Assembly (NCBI GenBank): GCA_001772005.1
Contig: MERI01000027.1
Coordinates: 85,612 to 149,611 of the forward strand
Direction of reading: 5' to 3'
Source of the DNA: Betaproteobacteria bacterium RIFCSPLOWO2_12_FULL_62_58
GTDB taxonomy: Bacteria > Pseudomonadota > Gammaproteobacteria > Burkholderiales > SG8-41
DNA: 64,000 nucleotides
Part shown: positions 10,808 to 24,829 of the stretch, one piece after another
How the letters are laid out: every line of letters starts with the position of its first letter
How positions within the stretch are numbered: the stretch's first letter is position 1
Program-made: the position numbers and the translations under genes
The notes under the pieces: model-generated
Seen by the model: the letters and a program-made list of their open reading frames with translations, nothing else
What the model was told of the DNA's origin: nothing
The model's database searches: none

Positions 10808-11470
10808 TTATTTCCTGGCGCGCTGCTGCCGGGCGATAGTGACGAGGTCGTCGAGTATCGGGATCACGCCGCGCACGGAACCGGCCATGCTGCTCGAGGT
10901 GAGATAGCGCCCGTCGACCACCAGTGAGGGCGTGCCCTGAACGTTGTAAGCCTGTGTGAGTTCCTTCGCCTGCTGCACCTTCTGCGCGACCTCGCTCGAA
11001 CTGTAAGCATCCAGCCACTTTTGGCGGTCGATGCCGTGGCGCACCGCCCACTGCGCCATGACATCGGGCTTGCTCATGTGCAGCTCTTCGACGTGATAGC
11101 TGTGATAAGCCCGCTGGTGGAGCCGTTCGATTTCTCCCAGCGCCTCGAGCGTGTAGTAAACCCGCACATGCGGCGCCCAACCGTCTCTGAGTATCGCGGG
11201 AATGCGGCGCAGCGCCACATCCGCCGGCTTGCGGCTGATCCAGTCCTCAAGCGCCGGCTGCAGCTCGTAGCAGTATGGACAGCCGTACCAAAAGAAATCG
11301 ATGACTTCGATCTTGTCTCCGGTCGCGACCGGCTGCTGCTCGATCAGGCGGTACTCGATATTGGGTCGCGCGCCTCGCACTTCCTGCGCGTGCGCGAGCG
11401 TTGCCAGCCCCAAAATTCCGAGACAACAAGCGATAATTCTTGAGACGCGAGCTATCGACAATGGAACCAC
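10808..11470 (-). CDS. DsbA-like thiol:disulfide oxidoreductase (CPYC)
   Basis: This 220-residue periplasmic protein has a signal peptide (about 1-28, ending AHAQ) and a thioredoxin fold with an inserted helical domain. The active site is C64-P-Y-C67 in FFWYGCPYC, and the cis-proline is P181 in GTPSLVV. CPYC is less oxidising than the classical CPHC in characterised thioredoxin-fold proteins, so it may have a more specialised role than the neighbour upstream. It lies 3 bases downstream of the CPHC paralogue and almost certainly arose by tandem duplication. Confidence 0.9.
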   Translation of the reverse strand: MVPLSIARVSRIIACCLGILGLATLAHAQEVRGARPNIEYRLIEQQPVATGDKIEVIDFFWYGCPYCYELQPALEDWISRKPADVALRRIPAILRDGWAPHVRVYYTLEALGEIERLHQRAYHSYHVEELHMSKPDVMAQWAVRHGIDRQKWLDAYSSSEVAQKVQQAKELTQAYNVQGTPSLVVDGRYLTSSSMAGSVRGVIPILDDLVTIARQQRARK

Positions 11471-11473
11471 GGG

Positions 11474-12139
11474 TTATTTGCCGCCGCGGTTCTTGCGCGC
11501 CAGCGCGACCAGTTCGTCGACGACCCGGAAGAAACGTTCGTAGTTGATGCTGTTATCGGGGTTGAGCGTCATCGATGGCGCGGTCAGGTACCTGCCGTCG
11601 ACGACCAGTGCCGGCGTGCCGGAAATGTCGTAGTTGCGCGTCATGTCCACCGAGCGCTGGGCGCGGGACTGAACCGCAAACGAGTTGTAGGTGTCGATGA
11701 ACTTTTGCCGATCGACGCCCCGCTTTGCCGCCCAGTCAAACAGCACCGTGGTGTCCTGCAGCCGGATCTTCTGCTCGTGAATCGCGCTGAATACGTCATG
11801 ATGCAGCTTGTCGACCAGCCCCATCGCCTCGATCGTGTAGTAAGCCTTGGTCAGCGGCACCCACGAATCCTGGAACACCGCCGGCACGCGCTTGAACTCG
11901 ACGTCGGCGGGCTTGCGCTTCAGCCACGCCCTGAGCGAAGGCTGCAGACTGCTGCAGTGAGGGCAGCCGTACCAGAAGAACTCGAGCACTTCGACTTTCT
12001 TGCCGCTGTCGGTGGGCTGCTGCGGGTTGAGCAGGCGGTAGTCCTTACCGGCGACGGCCTGCGCCGCCGCCGTGCCGGCCGAAAAAAACAACGCGAGCGC
12101 GGCAGCGAGCGGGAGGAAACGCTTGAAAAGTTGCATCAT
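11474..12139 (-). CDS. dsbA: Thiol:disulfide interchange protein DsbA
   Basis: This 221-residue protein has a signal peptide (about 1-27, ending TAAAQA), the classical active site C59-P-H-C62 and the cis-proline P176 in SGTPALVV. DsbA donates disulfides to secreted proteins in the periplasm and is reoxidised by DsbB. Two adjacent ATG codons (12139 and 12136) both work as starts. It is followed by the CPYC paralogue 3 bases on and preceded by a SPOR-domain gene, an order common in betaproteobacteria. No dsbB is present here. Confidence 0.93.
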   Translation of the reverse strand: MMQLFKRFLPLAAALALFFSAGTAAAQAVAGKDYRLLNPQQPTDSGKKVEVLEFFWYGCPHCSSLQPSLRAWLKRKPADVEFKRVPAVFQDSWVPLTKAYYTIEAMGLVDKLHHDVFSAIHEQKIRLQDTTVLFDWAAKRGVDRQKFIDTYNSFAVQSRAQRSVDMTRNYDISGTPALVVDGRYLTAPSMTLNPDNSINYERFFRVVDELVALARKNRGGK

Positions 12140-12164
12140 GTCTCCGTGTCAATATCGGCGCAGT

Positions 12165-12761
12165 TCACCGGTTGGCGGCCTCGCGCACCTTGATCAGCGT
12201 GGTCTCGACGCCGTTCTGCTTCAGAGTATCGCGCGCGCGGTTGAGTTCCTCGACGCTGGTGTACGGCCCGATCCGCACGCGGTGCCAGACCCCTTTGTCC
12301 GGCAACGGGGTGGTTTGGATCGTGGCCTCGATGCCGAGCAGCGCGAGCCTTGCCTTGAGATTATCCGCGTCGGGTGCGCTCTGAAACGCGCCCGCCTGCA
12401 GAAAAAACGCCTCCCTGGCCGACGCGGTTGACCCCTTTTGGGCGTCCTTCAGTTGCTGGTCGGTTGCCGGTTCTTCGGTTCCGGGCAGGATCTTGTAAAA
12501 ATCGAAGCGCGGCTTGGACTCCGGTGCTTTGACCGTTTTTTCGTCGCTCCTTGCGATGTCCGGCGGGGCTTTAGGCGCCTCGCTCCTGACCGGCGGCGCG
12601 GGGCGACTGAGAAACGGGCTCGGCACCTTGTTGATGTACCACGCTACGCCGAGTGCGATGCCGAGACCGAGAATGAGGCCGATCAGGATGCCGACCAGCA
12701 GCGAGCTGCCGCCCTTACGACCACCGCTTTTTCGCTCGCTGCCTTTGTAGTCCTTGGTCAT
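12165..12761 (-). CDS. SPOR-domain membrane protein
   Basis: This 198-residue protein has a basic cytoplasmic tail (1-19), one membrane helix (about 20-42), a proline-rich linker and a C-terminal SPOR domain (about 118-195, FFLQAGAFQSAPDADNLKARL ... VRIGPYTSVEELNRAR). SPOR domains bind glycan strands without stem peptides and bring proteins to the septum. The layout resembles FtsN, and genes of this kind after argS are often annotated so, but no FtsN-specific essential motif can be confirmed. It starts 9 bases after argS ends and is probably co-transcribed with it. Confidence 0.88.
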   Translation of the reverse strand: MTKDYKGSERKSGGRKGGSSLLVGILIGLILGLGIALGVAWYINKVPSPFLSRPAPPVRSEAPKAPPDIARSDEKTVKAPESKPRFDFYKILPGTEEPATDQQLKDAQKGSTASAREAFFLQAGAFQSAPDADNLKARLALLGIEATIQTTPLPDKGVWHRVRIGPYTSVEELNRARDTLKQNGVETTLIKVREAANR

Positions 12762-12770
12762 CGCAATATC

Positions 12771-14516
12771 TTACATTCTTTCGGGAGCGGAAACACCCAG
12801 CAGAGCAAGCCCGTTGTGCAGCACTTGACGCGCGGCGGTGATGAGCGCGATCCGCGCCAGTTTGACCGGTTCCTCGTCGACCAGAATGCGCGTCGCATTG
12901 TAGTAGCCGTGAAATTCGGCGGCGAGCTCCCTGAGGTAGAACGCGACCAGGTGCGGTGCCAGCTCACGCGCCGCGTCTTCCACCACGTCCGGGTATTCCA
13001 TCAGCCGCGCGAGCAGCGCGAGTTCGTGTTCGGACGCGAGCAGCGCCGGGTCAACATCCCACAGGCTGGCGGGGTCTCCGCCCCACTGTTCATGCACGCT
13101 GCACACACGGGCGTGCGCGTACTGGATGTAATACACCGGGTTTTCGTTGCTCCGCGATTTCGCGAGATCGAGATCGAAGTCGAGGTGCTGGTCGCTCTTG
13201 CGCAGCACGTAGAAAAAGCGCGCCGCGTCGTTGCCGGCCTCCTGACGTAACTCGCGCAGTGTCACGAACTCGCCGGCGCGCGTCGACATCGGGACCTTCT
13301 GGCCGTTGCGGTAGAGCACCGCGAACTGCACCAGCGCGACGGTCAATTGGGTCGAATTGAGGCCCAGTGCCTCGAGGGCGCCTTTCACACGCGCGATATA
13401 GCCGTGATGATCGGCGCCCCAGACGTCGATCACCAGATCGAAGCCGCGTTCAAACTTGTTGAGATGATAAGCGATGTCCGAGGCGAAATAGGTGTATTGG
13501 CCGTTCTCGCGCTGGACGACCCGGTCCTTTTCGTCACCGAACCGCGATGAGCGGAACCATTTCGCCCCGTCCTGAACGTAGAGATGGCCACGCTGCGCGA
13601 GCCTCCTCACCGCGCGCTCGACCATGCCCGAATCATAAAGTGAGTGTTCCGAGAACCAGCCATCGAAGGTGACGCCGAATTCGGTGAGATCGGCGCGGCA
13701 ATCAGCGAGCTGTTCGTTCAGGGCGAAACCATGAACATAGCCGTAGTCGGCGCCGAGAAGCGTCTTGGCCTTCGCGATCAGGGCGTCGAGGTGGGCTTCG
13801 GGGTCGGTAGCGACATCGGGCGCTCCAGCGACGATTTCTGCAGCGTCGCGCACGTAGCGCTTGCCGTGCGCCGCGAGAACCTGTCGCGCCATATCGCGTA
13901 CGTAACCGCCCTGGTAAGCGTTTGGCGGGAACGGCACGGCCACGCCGGACAGCTCCAGATAGCGCAGCCAAGTCGACAGCGCCAGAATGTCCATCTGCCG
14001 GCCGGCATCGTTGACGTAGTATTCGCGCGAGACGTCGAAACCGGCCACCGAGAGCACGTTGGCGAGGCTCGCTCCAAATGCCGCACCGCGGCCGTGCCCG
14101 ACGTGCAGCGGACCGGTGGGGTTCGCGGACACGAACTCGATCTGCACCTTCTTTTTCTGCCCCAATCCGCTGGTGCCGTATCCGTCGCCGGCCTGCAGGA
14201 TGTGATTGATGACCTGCTGCTTGTATGAGCGTTTGAGAAAAAGGTTGATGAATCCGGCGCCGGCAACCTCCGCTTTCTCGAGATACGGCGAATCCGGCAG
14301 CGCGGCGACCAGCTTGAGGGCGATGTCGCGCGGCTTGGCGCGGAGCTGTTTAGCGAGCTGTAGCGCGAGGTTGCACGCGTAATCGCCGTGCTGCGCCTGC
14401 CTGGGTTTTTCCAGCACGATATTGGTGTCCGCCAACTGCGGTGCGACCTCGTGCAGCGCTGTCGCAAACAGCATGGAAAAATGCGCGCGCAAATCCGGCG
14501 TAGTTGAAGTCGTCAT
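12771..14516 (-). CDS. argS: Arginyl-tRNA synthetase
   Basis: This 581-residue class I synthetase charges tRNA-Arg. The N-terminal Add-1 domain (about 1-110) recognises the tRNA D-loop. The HIGH-type motif is HVGH (138-141) in NPTGPLHVGHGRGAAFG. The KMSKS equivalent is degenerate (KVPMSTRAG), as is normal for ArgRS. The C-terminal DALR anticodon-binding domain follows and ends ALLGVSAPERM. Length fits the family. Immediately upstream (14517-14769) there is no gene but a REP-pair element, so its promoter must lie within or beyond that element. Confidence 0.97.
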   Translation of the reverse strand: MTTSTTPDLRAHFSMLFATALHEVAPQLADTNIVLEKPRQAQHGDYACNLALQLAKQLRAKPRDIALKLVAALPDSPYLEKAEVAGAGFINLFLKRSYKQQVINHILQAGDGYGTSGLGQKKKVQIEFVSANPTGPLHVGHGRGAAFGASLANVLSVAGFDVSREYYVNDAGRQMDILALSTWLRYLELSGVAVPFPPNAYQGGYVRDMARQVLAAHGKRYVRDAAEIVAGAPDVATDPEAHLDALIAKAKTLLGADYGYVHGFALNEQLADCRADLTEFGVTFDGWFSEHSLYDSGMVERAVRRLAQRGHLYVQDGAKWFRSSRFGDEKDRVVQRENGQYTYFASDIAYHLNKFERGFDLVIDVWGADHHGYIARVKGALEALGLNSTQLTVALVQFAVLYRNGQKVPMSTRAGEFVTLRELRQEAGNDAARFFYVLRKSDQHLDFDLDLAKSRSNENPVYYIQYAHARVCSVHEQWGGDPASLWDVDPALLASEHELALLARLMEYPDVVEDAARELAPHLVAFYLRELAAEFHGYYNATRILVDEEPVKLARIALITAARQVLHNGLALLGVSAPERM

Positions 14517-14520
14517 TCGC

Positions 14521-14718
14521 TAGCAGCCTGTCGGACTTAACAGCCCGAACAGGCTGCTAAAAGCAAAACCGGCTGACAATTCCGAAAAAAACCCGCCGAA
14601 CGGGTCGAACGTGAAGAAAACTGAGGGTGAATTCGCATATCTATCATGTTCTCTTGCAATTTTCCTGGCGCCGGTTTTGCATTAGGAATTTGTCGGGGCC
14701 AAGTCCGACAAACTCCTA
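14521..14718. repeat. REP-pair (BIME-like) element A
   Basis: Two palindromes face each other. The left one, 14521-14559, has arms TAGCAGCCTGT and ACAGGCTGCTA. The right one, 14683-14718, has arms TAGGAATTTGTCGG and CCGACAAACTCCTA. Inside each lies an 11-base inverted repeat, GCAAAACCGGC (14563-14573) and GCCGGTTTTGC (14670-14680). The core of about 96 bases has no ORF. Both palindromes contain GTCGGACTT, read inward. Element B at 59338 has the same plan. It fills most of the 253-base argS-priA gap and encodes no protein. Confidence 0.88.
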
Positions 14719-14769
14719 GGGACTGAAAAGGGCGCGATATTATAGCCGACGCGGGGGCGAGACCCGGCC

Positions 14770-16956
14770 TCAGAACTCGAGCGGGTCGACGTCAAGCGAC
14801 CAGCGCGCCCGGGTCGAAGGCTCCGCCGCGAGCCTGGCATGCCACGCGGCAAGGAAGCTCTGCAACCGGACGCGCGACTCCGCCTGCACCAGCAGTTGCG
14901 CGCGCTCGCGCCCGGCGAGCCGGACCATGCCGGCGGGAACCGGGTCGTAGATCGTGACGCCCTGTGCCAGCGTCTTGGCAATGCGCGCCGCGCGGGCGAG
15001 ATAGGCAAGCGCCGTTTCCAGCCTGGGCGCTTCGGCGCGCAGCAATGCCTGGCAGACAAACGGCGGAAATCCCGCCTGCCGTCGCTCGGCGAGCAGATCG
15101 CGGGCGAACGCAGCGTAATCCTGGCGCTGCAGCGCGGCGTAGAGCGGATGCTGCGGAAATTCGGTCTGGATCAGCACTTCGCCCTGCATGTCGCCACGCC
15201 CGGCGCGGCCCGCCACCTGCGTGAGCAGGGCGAACAGGCGCTCGGGTGCGCGAAAATCGGTGCTGTAAAGCAGGCTGTCGGCGTTCACCACGCCGACCAG
15301 GTTGAGATGCGGGAAATCGTGGCCCTTGGCAAGGATCTGGGTGCCGACCAGGATATCGATTTCGCGCGCATGGATCTGGCGGCGCATTGCGTGCCAGGAA
15401 AGCTTCCGCCGCGTGCTGTCGCGGTCGATCCGCAAGATGCGTGCCCGCGGGAAATGCTGCGCCAACGCCGCCTCCACGCGCTGCGTGCCCTGCCCGAGCG
15501 GCGCAAGTTCCTGGTTTCCGCACTCGGGGCATGTCACAGGCACGGGCGCCTGGTAGCCGCAATGGTGGCAATGGAGCCGCCGGTCGCGCAGGTGGAGCAC
15601 CAGCTGCGCGGAACAGCGGTGACAGCCCGACAGCCACCCGCATGCGTGGCACATCAGCACCGGCGCGTAACCGCGGCGGTTTATGAATACCAGGCTTTGC
15701 TCTTTGCGCGCAAGGCGCGCCGCGATCGCCGCCAGCAGCGGTTGTGACAACCCGTCCTCCAGCTTCTCGCCGCGCGTGCTGATGCACGCGATCCGTGGCG
15801 GCGCGGCGTTGATGCGCTGCGCGAGGGTCAACAGCTGATAGCGGCCGTTTGCGGCGTTGTAGTAGGTTTCGAGTGCCGGGGTCGCCGAGCCCAGCACGAC
15901 TGGAACGCTGCGCTGCTGCGCGCGCACGACGGCGAGATCCCGGGCCGAATAGCGCAGGCCCTCCATCTGCTTGAAAGAGGCATCTTGCTCCTCGTCGACG
16001 ATGATGATGCCGAGCTCTGGCAGCGGCGCAAACACCGCCAGGCGCGTGCCGAGCACAATGCGAGCGCGGCCTGCCTGAGCCGCGAGCCAGTGCTGAAGGC
16101 GCTCGGTTTCGTTGAGCGCGCTGTGTAGGCTCACGAGAGTTGTGGCGGGAAAGCGTTCTCGTATCATGGCCTCCAATTGTGGCGTCAGCGCGATCTCGGG
16201 CACCAGCAACAACGCCTGGCGGCCGGCGCGGAGTACCGCGTCGACCGCGCGCAGATAAATCTCGGTCTTGCCGCTGCCCGTGACGCCGAGCAGCAAGAAC
16301 GGCTGAAAGGCGTCACGGCGGGCGCAAACTGCACGCACGGCTTCCGCCTGTTCCGGCGTAAGCGCAGGGCCTGCCGCCGCGCTGTGCGGTCCCGGCGCCG
16401 GCGTGCGTGGTGCGACGTTCTGGCGCTCCACCCAGCCGGAGGCAATCAGCTGCTTGAGCGCCGCACGCGCAGTCGGCGCGACCGTCTTGACGGCCGCGGC
16501 GTCCAGGGCCCGCTGCTGTTTTAAGAGGTCGAGCAGGCGGCGCTTGACCACGGCGCGTGCCGGCAGCTGAGCGAAATCGGCGGCCTCCCCGGAAGTCGTC
16601 AGCACGAAGCAAGCCTCAACCGGGCGTTGCAACGCGTGGACTCGGCGCAGGCGTGCGGGCAGCGCGTTCATCAGCACCGGCCCCAGCGCGTGATGATAAT
16701 AGTCGCTTGCAAACCTGAGCAGCCGCAGATCGTCCGTGAAGAGCGCGGGTGTATCGCGCAGCACACGCAGCGCCGACTTGAGGCGATGAACCGGCACTTC
16801 CGAAGTCGCCGCGATCTCGACGATGATCCCCACTGCGGTCCTCTTGCCAAACGGCACCAGCACGCGACGGCCGACGTCGTCAGCACCGACGTCATCGGCG
16901 CGATAGTCGAACAGCGTGGCTACCGGGACATCGAGTCCCACGCGAATGATTTTCAT
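14770..16956 (-). CDS. priA: Primosomal replication-restart helicase PriA
   Basis: This 728-residue superfamily 2 helicase reloads the replisome at stalled forks. The N-terminal 3'-end/DNA-binding domain covers about 1-190. Walker A GVTGSGKT is at 224-231. The Walker B box reads DEEQ (321-324), where E. coli PriA has DEEH. Eight cysteines at 436, 439, 445, 448, 463, 466, 476 and 479 bind two zinc ions. The late motif QVAGRAGRG is present. Length fits the family. The 360-base region upstream carries DnaA-box-like sites. Confidence 0.97.
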   Translation of the reverse strand: MKIIRVGLDVPVATLFDYRADDVGADDVGRRVLVPFGKRTAVGIIVEIAATSEVPVHRLKSALRVLRDTPALFTDDLRLLRFASDYYHHALGPVLMNALPARLRRVHALQRPVEACFVLTTSGEAADFAQLPARAVVKRRLLDLLKQQRALDAAAVKTVAPTARAALKQLIASGWVERQNVAPRTPAPGPHSAAAGPALTPEQAEAVRAVCARRDAFQPFLLLGVTGSGKTEIYLRAVDAVLRAGRQALLLVPEIALTPQLEAMIRERFPATTLVSLHSALNETERLQHWLAAQAGRARIVLGTRLAVFAPLPELGIIIVDEEQDASFKQMEGLRYSARDLAVVRAQQRSVPVVLGSATPALETYYNAANGRYQLLTLAQRINAAPPRIACISTRGEKLEDGLSQPLLAAIAARLARKEQSLVFINRRGYAPVLMCHACGWLSGCHRCSAQLVLHLRDRRLHCHHCGYQAPVPVTCPECGNQELAPLGQGTQRVEAALAQHFPRARILRIDRDSTRRKLSWHAMRRQIHAREIDILVGTQILAKGHDFPHLNLVGVVNADSLLYSTDFRAPERLFALLTQVAGRAGRGDMQGEVLIQTEFPQHPLYAALQRQDYAAFARDLLAERRQAGFPPFVCQALLRAEAPRLETALAYLARAARIAKTLAQGVTIYDPVPAGMVRLAGRERAQLLVQAESRVRLQSFLAAWHARLAAEPSTRARWSLDVDPLEF

Positions 16957-17040
16957 CGGGCCGACAGAGAGAAAGCGAAGATAGTTAGAGCGTACTGCTC
17001 ACGCCGATTCTGTGAATCCGCGGCAAGGGACTTATATGCC

Positions 17041-17262
17041 ACAATAATTTCTCTTTGTTCACATCATGTTGTGGATAACTTTGTTGATGAACACCGTGGT
17101 CCAAATGCGGTTATCATGCCGGAGACTCTGGATGGCAGTTGGGCAAATGGAATTTGGAATAATAAAAACACAAATAAACAGCATGTTACGATCATAATTT
17201 GGATTGAACGCCGGAGCACGGCAAAACCCTGCCGCGTGTAACGCCTTGCTGTGCATAAGTTT
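17041..17262. other. DnaA-box cluster with AT-rich stretch between priA and hemE
   Basis: The 360-base gap 16957-17316 has no gene. It contains TGTGGATAA at 17070-17078 (a perfect TTATCCACA box on the - strand), TGTGCATAA at 17250-17258 (TTATGCACA, matching TTWTNCACA) and TTGTTCACA at 17055-17063 (one mismatch, + strand). The first box lies in the loop between GTTCACATCA (17057-17066) and TTGATGAAC (17084-17092). Between the boxes, about 17140-17215 is strongly AT-rich. It could be a DnaA-regulated promoter, a DnaA-titration site or an origin remnant. Confidence 0.5.
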
Positions 17263-17316
17263 TTAGGCACCGTCCCCGGCCATAACGAACTCTGGCGCAG
17301 CTTGGCGGCCGGTTTC

Positions 17317-18378
17317 CTAGTGGTAATGCGGGCTCAGTTCGTGTACCGCGTTGACCAATGCGGCGACATTTTCGGGCGACGTGAATTGGGAAACCCCGTG
17401 ACCTAAATTGAAAACATGTCCGTTGCCGTGGCCGAAAGCCGCCAAGACCTGGTGCGTCTGCCGCTTGATGATCTCCGGACTGGAGAACAGCACCGCCGGA
17501 TCGAGATTGCCTTGGAGCGCCACGCGGTTGCCGATGCGCCTGCGCGCCTCGCCGATATCCGTGTTCCAGTCGAGTCCGACCGCGTCGCAGCCGATGGCGG
17601 CGATATCTTCCAGCCATTGCCCGCCGCCTTTCGTGAACACGATGTTGGGGACAGCCTCTCCACCGTGTTCGCGTTTGAGCCCGGCGACGATGCGTTGCAG
17701 GTAAGGGAGCGAAAACTCGCGGTACGCTGTGCCGCTGAGCACACCACCCCAGGTATCGAATAGCATCACCGCCTGCGCGCCAGCCTCGATTTGGGCGTTA
17801 AGGTAGGCGGTGACGGCACGGGTGTTGATGTCGAGGATGTGATGCAACACCTGGGGCCGGTTGTAAAGCATGGACTTGGTCATGCGGAAGTCAGCACTTG
17901 CTCCGCCTTCCACCATATAGCATGCGAGCGTGAACGGGCTGCCCGAAAAACCGATCAACGGTACTTCATTGGCAAGCGCACGGCGGATTTGCGCCACCGC
18001 GTCGAGCACGTAGCGCAGGTGTTCGCCGGGGTCGGGCACAAACAGATTGCGGATTTCCCACTCGTCGCGCAGAGGACGCTCAAATTGCGGGCCTTCGCCC
18101 TCGGAAAAATAAAGACCGAGTCCCATGGCGTCGGGAATCGTCAGGATGTCGGAAAACACGATCGCCGCATCCAGCGCGAAACGCGCCAGCGGCTGCAGTG
18201 TTACCTCGGTGGCAAAATCCGGATTCTTGCACAGCGCAAGAAAACTGCCGGCGCGCGCGCGGGTCTGGTTGTACTCGGGAAGGTAGCGCCCCGCTTGGCG
18301 CATGATCCACACCGGCGTGTACGGCGTGGGCTCGCGCTTGAGGGCGCGGATCAGCGTGTCGTTTTTGAGCTTCGACAT
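17317..18378 (-). CDS. hemE: Uroporphyrinogen decarboxylase
   Basis: This 353-residue cytoplasmic enzyme removes four carboxyl groups from uroporphyrinogen III to give coproporphyrinogen III. The N-terminal signature [19 protein letters not shown] and the later [11 protein letters not shown] and [17 protein letters not shown] segments are diagnostic. The length is normal. The ATG is directly abutted by the pyrimidine arm of the upstream repeat, so no Shine-Dalgarno sequence is visible. hemB, hemL and hemF are also in this window but in other transcription units. Confidence 0.97.
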   Translation of the reverse strand: MSKLKNDTLIRALKREPTPYTPVWIMRQAGRYLPEYNQTRARAGSFLALCKNPDFATEVTLQPLARFALDAAIVFSDILTIPDAMGLGLYFSEGEGPQFERPLRDEWEIRNLFVPDPGEHLRYVLDAVAQIRRALANEVPLIGFSGSPFTLACYMVEGGASADFRMTKSMLYNRPQVLHHILDINTRAVTAYLNAQIEAGAQAVMLFDTWGGVLSGTAYREFSLPYLQRIVAGLKREHGGEAVPNIVFTKGGGQWLEDIAAIGCDAVGLDWNTDIGEARRRIGNRVALQGNLDPAVLFSSPEIIKRQTHQVLAAFGHGNGHVFNLGHGVSQFTSPENVAALVNAVHELSPHYH

Positions 18379-18465
18379 CAGGATCGAGGATTGAGGACCG
18401 AGGACTGAAGGTAAAGCTCGAACAACAAGCTCGCTCGATCCTCAATCCTTGATAACTCAATCCTG
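18379..18465. repeat. Spacer hairpin gltD-hemE (GGATTGAGGATCGAGG type)
   Basis: A purine tract 18379-18411 (CAGGATCGAGGATTGAGGA and variants) faces a pyrimidine tract 18436-18465 (CGATCCTCAATCCTTGA, then ACTCAATCCTG). It occupies nearly the whole gap between gltD and hemE and touches the hemE ATG. The word GGATTGAGGATC is the same as in the fis-purH spacer, 36 kb away. Confidence 0.82.
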
Positions 18466-18471
18466 TTTCAT

Positions 18472-19893
18472 TCAGCGTGGCAGCCTGGACGCGCCCATCA
18501 GGAACTCATCCACAGCCCGTGCGCATTGCCGACCCTCGCGTATCGCCCACACCACCAACGACTGGCCGCGCCGCATGTCTCCGGCCGCGAACACCTTGGA
18601 AGCCGAGGTCTGGTAGCGGTCGGTATCAGCCTTGACGTTGCTGCGGGTGTCTCTCGCGACGCCGAGCTCTTCGAGCAGCCCCGATTGGATCGGTCCCAGG
18701 AAGCCCATCGCCAACAGCACGAGATCGGCGCTCATTTCGAATTCCGAACCGGCAATCTCCCGCACCCCCCCGTCCTTCCACTCAACGCGCGCGGCGATCA
18801 ATTTTTCCACCTTGCCGTTGCGGCCCTCGAAGCGCTTGGTGGCCACCGCCCAATCGCGCCGGCAGCCTTCCTCCTGCGAGGAGGAGATGCGCAGCTTCAC
18901 CGGCCAGTAGGGCCAGACGAGGGGCTTGTTCTCATCTTCGGGCGGCTGCGGCAGGAGTTCGAACTGGGTAATCGATTTTGCGCCGTGCCGATTCGAGGTG
19001 CCGACGCAGTCGGAACCGGTGTCGCCGCCGCCGATAATGACCACGTGTTTACCGGTGGCGAGAATCTGGCCAGGAACCTTGTCACCGGCGACGACCCTGT
19101 TCTGCTGCGGCAGGAAGTCCATCGCGAAGTGGACCCCATCGAGGTCGCGACCCGGGACCGCCAGGTCGCGCGGCAGTTCGGCACCGCCGCAGATCACTAC
19201 CGCGTCGAACTCCGCGACCAGTTTCTTTGCCGCCACATCAACACCGACATGCTGGCTGACGCGGAATTCGACCCCCTCGGCGCGCATCTGCTCCATGCGG
19301 CGGTCTATCAGCTGTTTTTCCATCTTGAAATCAGGGATACCGTAGCGCAGGAGCCCGCCGATGCGGTCGCTTTTCTCGAACACCACGATGTCGTGGCCGA
19401 CCCGCGCCAGTTGTTGCGCGCAGGCGAGCCCCGCCGGGCCGGAGCCGATCACTGCCACCCGCCTGCCGGTCTTGCGCTGTGGCGGCTGCGGCGTGACCCA
19501 GCCCATTTCCCAACCCTTGTCGATGATCGCATGCTCGATCGACTTGATGCCGACCGGGTCGTTGTTGATGTTGAGCGTGCACGCTGCCTCGCACGGCGCG
19601 GGGCAGACGCGACCGGTGAACTCCGGGAAGTTGTTGGTCGAGTGCAGGGTGTCGAGCGCCTGCTTCCAATCCTGTTTGTAGACGAGGTCGTTCCAGTCCG
19701 GAATGATGTTGTTGATCGGGCAGCCGCTCATGCAAAACGGCGTGCCGCAGTCCATACAGCGCGCGCCCTGAATGCCGGCCTGTTCGTCGGTAAGGTGGTG
19801 CACGAACTCGCGATAGTGCCTGACGCGCGCGCGCTTGTCCTCGGCCGCTTCCTGCAGGCGCTCGAGCTCCATGAATCCGGTGATTTTTCCCAT
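18472..19893 (-). CDS. gltD: Glutamate synthase (NADPH) small subunit
   Basis: This 473-residue FAD/NADPH subunit passes electrons to GltB for glutamate synthesis from glutamine and 2-oxoglutarate. Low-potential [4Fe-4S] cysteines lie at C46, C49, C54 and C58, followed by CPAPCEAAC near 97-105. The FAD motif is GSGPAG (150-155), and the NADPH site is in [13 protein letters not shown]. The length is normal. gltB lies 100 bases upstream on the same strand, the usual GOGAT operon. The gap holds a short tandem ACACGGAGAG-type repeat. Confidence 0.97.
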   Translation of the reverse strand: MGKITGFMELERLQEAAEDKRARVRHYREFVHHLTDEQAGIQGARCMDCGTPFCMSGCPINNIIPDWNDLVYKQDWKQALDTLHSTNNFPEFTGRVCPAPCEAACTLNINNDPVGIKSIEHAIIDKGWEMGWVTPQPPQRKTGRRVAVIGSGPAGLACAQQLARVGHDIVVFEKSDRIGGLLRYGIPDFKMEKQLIDRRMEQMRAEGVEFRVSQHVGVDVAAKKLVAEFDAVVICGGAELPRDLAVPGRDLDGVHFAMDFLPQQNRVVAGDKVPGQILATGKHVVIIGGGDTGSDCVGTSNRHGAKSITQFELLPQPPEDENKPLVWPYWPVKLRISSSQEEGCRRDWAVATKRFEGRNGKVEKLIAARVEWKDGGVREIAGSEFEMSADLVLLAMGFLGPIQSGLLEELGVARDTRSNVKADTDRYQTSASKVFAAGDMRRGQSLVVWAIREGRQCARAVDEFLMGASRLPR

Positions 19894-19927
19894 CTCAATT
19901 CAACCCCAAAACAAATCGGCCACACAG

Positions 19928-19947
19928 ATCACGGAGAACACGGAGAG
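19928..19947. repeat. Two-copy 10-base tandem repeat in the gltB-gltD gap
   Basis: ATCACGGAGA (19928-19937) is followed at once by ACACGGAGAG (19938-19947), two near-identical 10-base words preceded by CCACACAG. Like the other spacers it is purine-rich and lies between co-directional genes, but no complementary arm is present. Confidence 0.5.
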
Positions 19948-19993
19948 AATCCGGGGCTAATCGGACCCCCTGTAATCTGGGTGGCAAATGGCG

Positions 19994-24652
<4,659 letters not shown>

Positions 24653-24829
24653 GCTGTATCCTCGCCAAAAAAGCTATCGCAGCCGCCGCCCGTGCGCATT
24701 TATGCTGCGCCGCCGCAACGACTGCCTCTCAGCCGATCAAATTTGCGATGAAACCTATTAAGTCTACCGGCTTCAAGGGCTTGCTTCAACAAAAATCATG
24801 TGGGCAAGCGCTTGCTCTCGTCCATTTCG

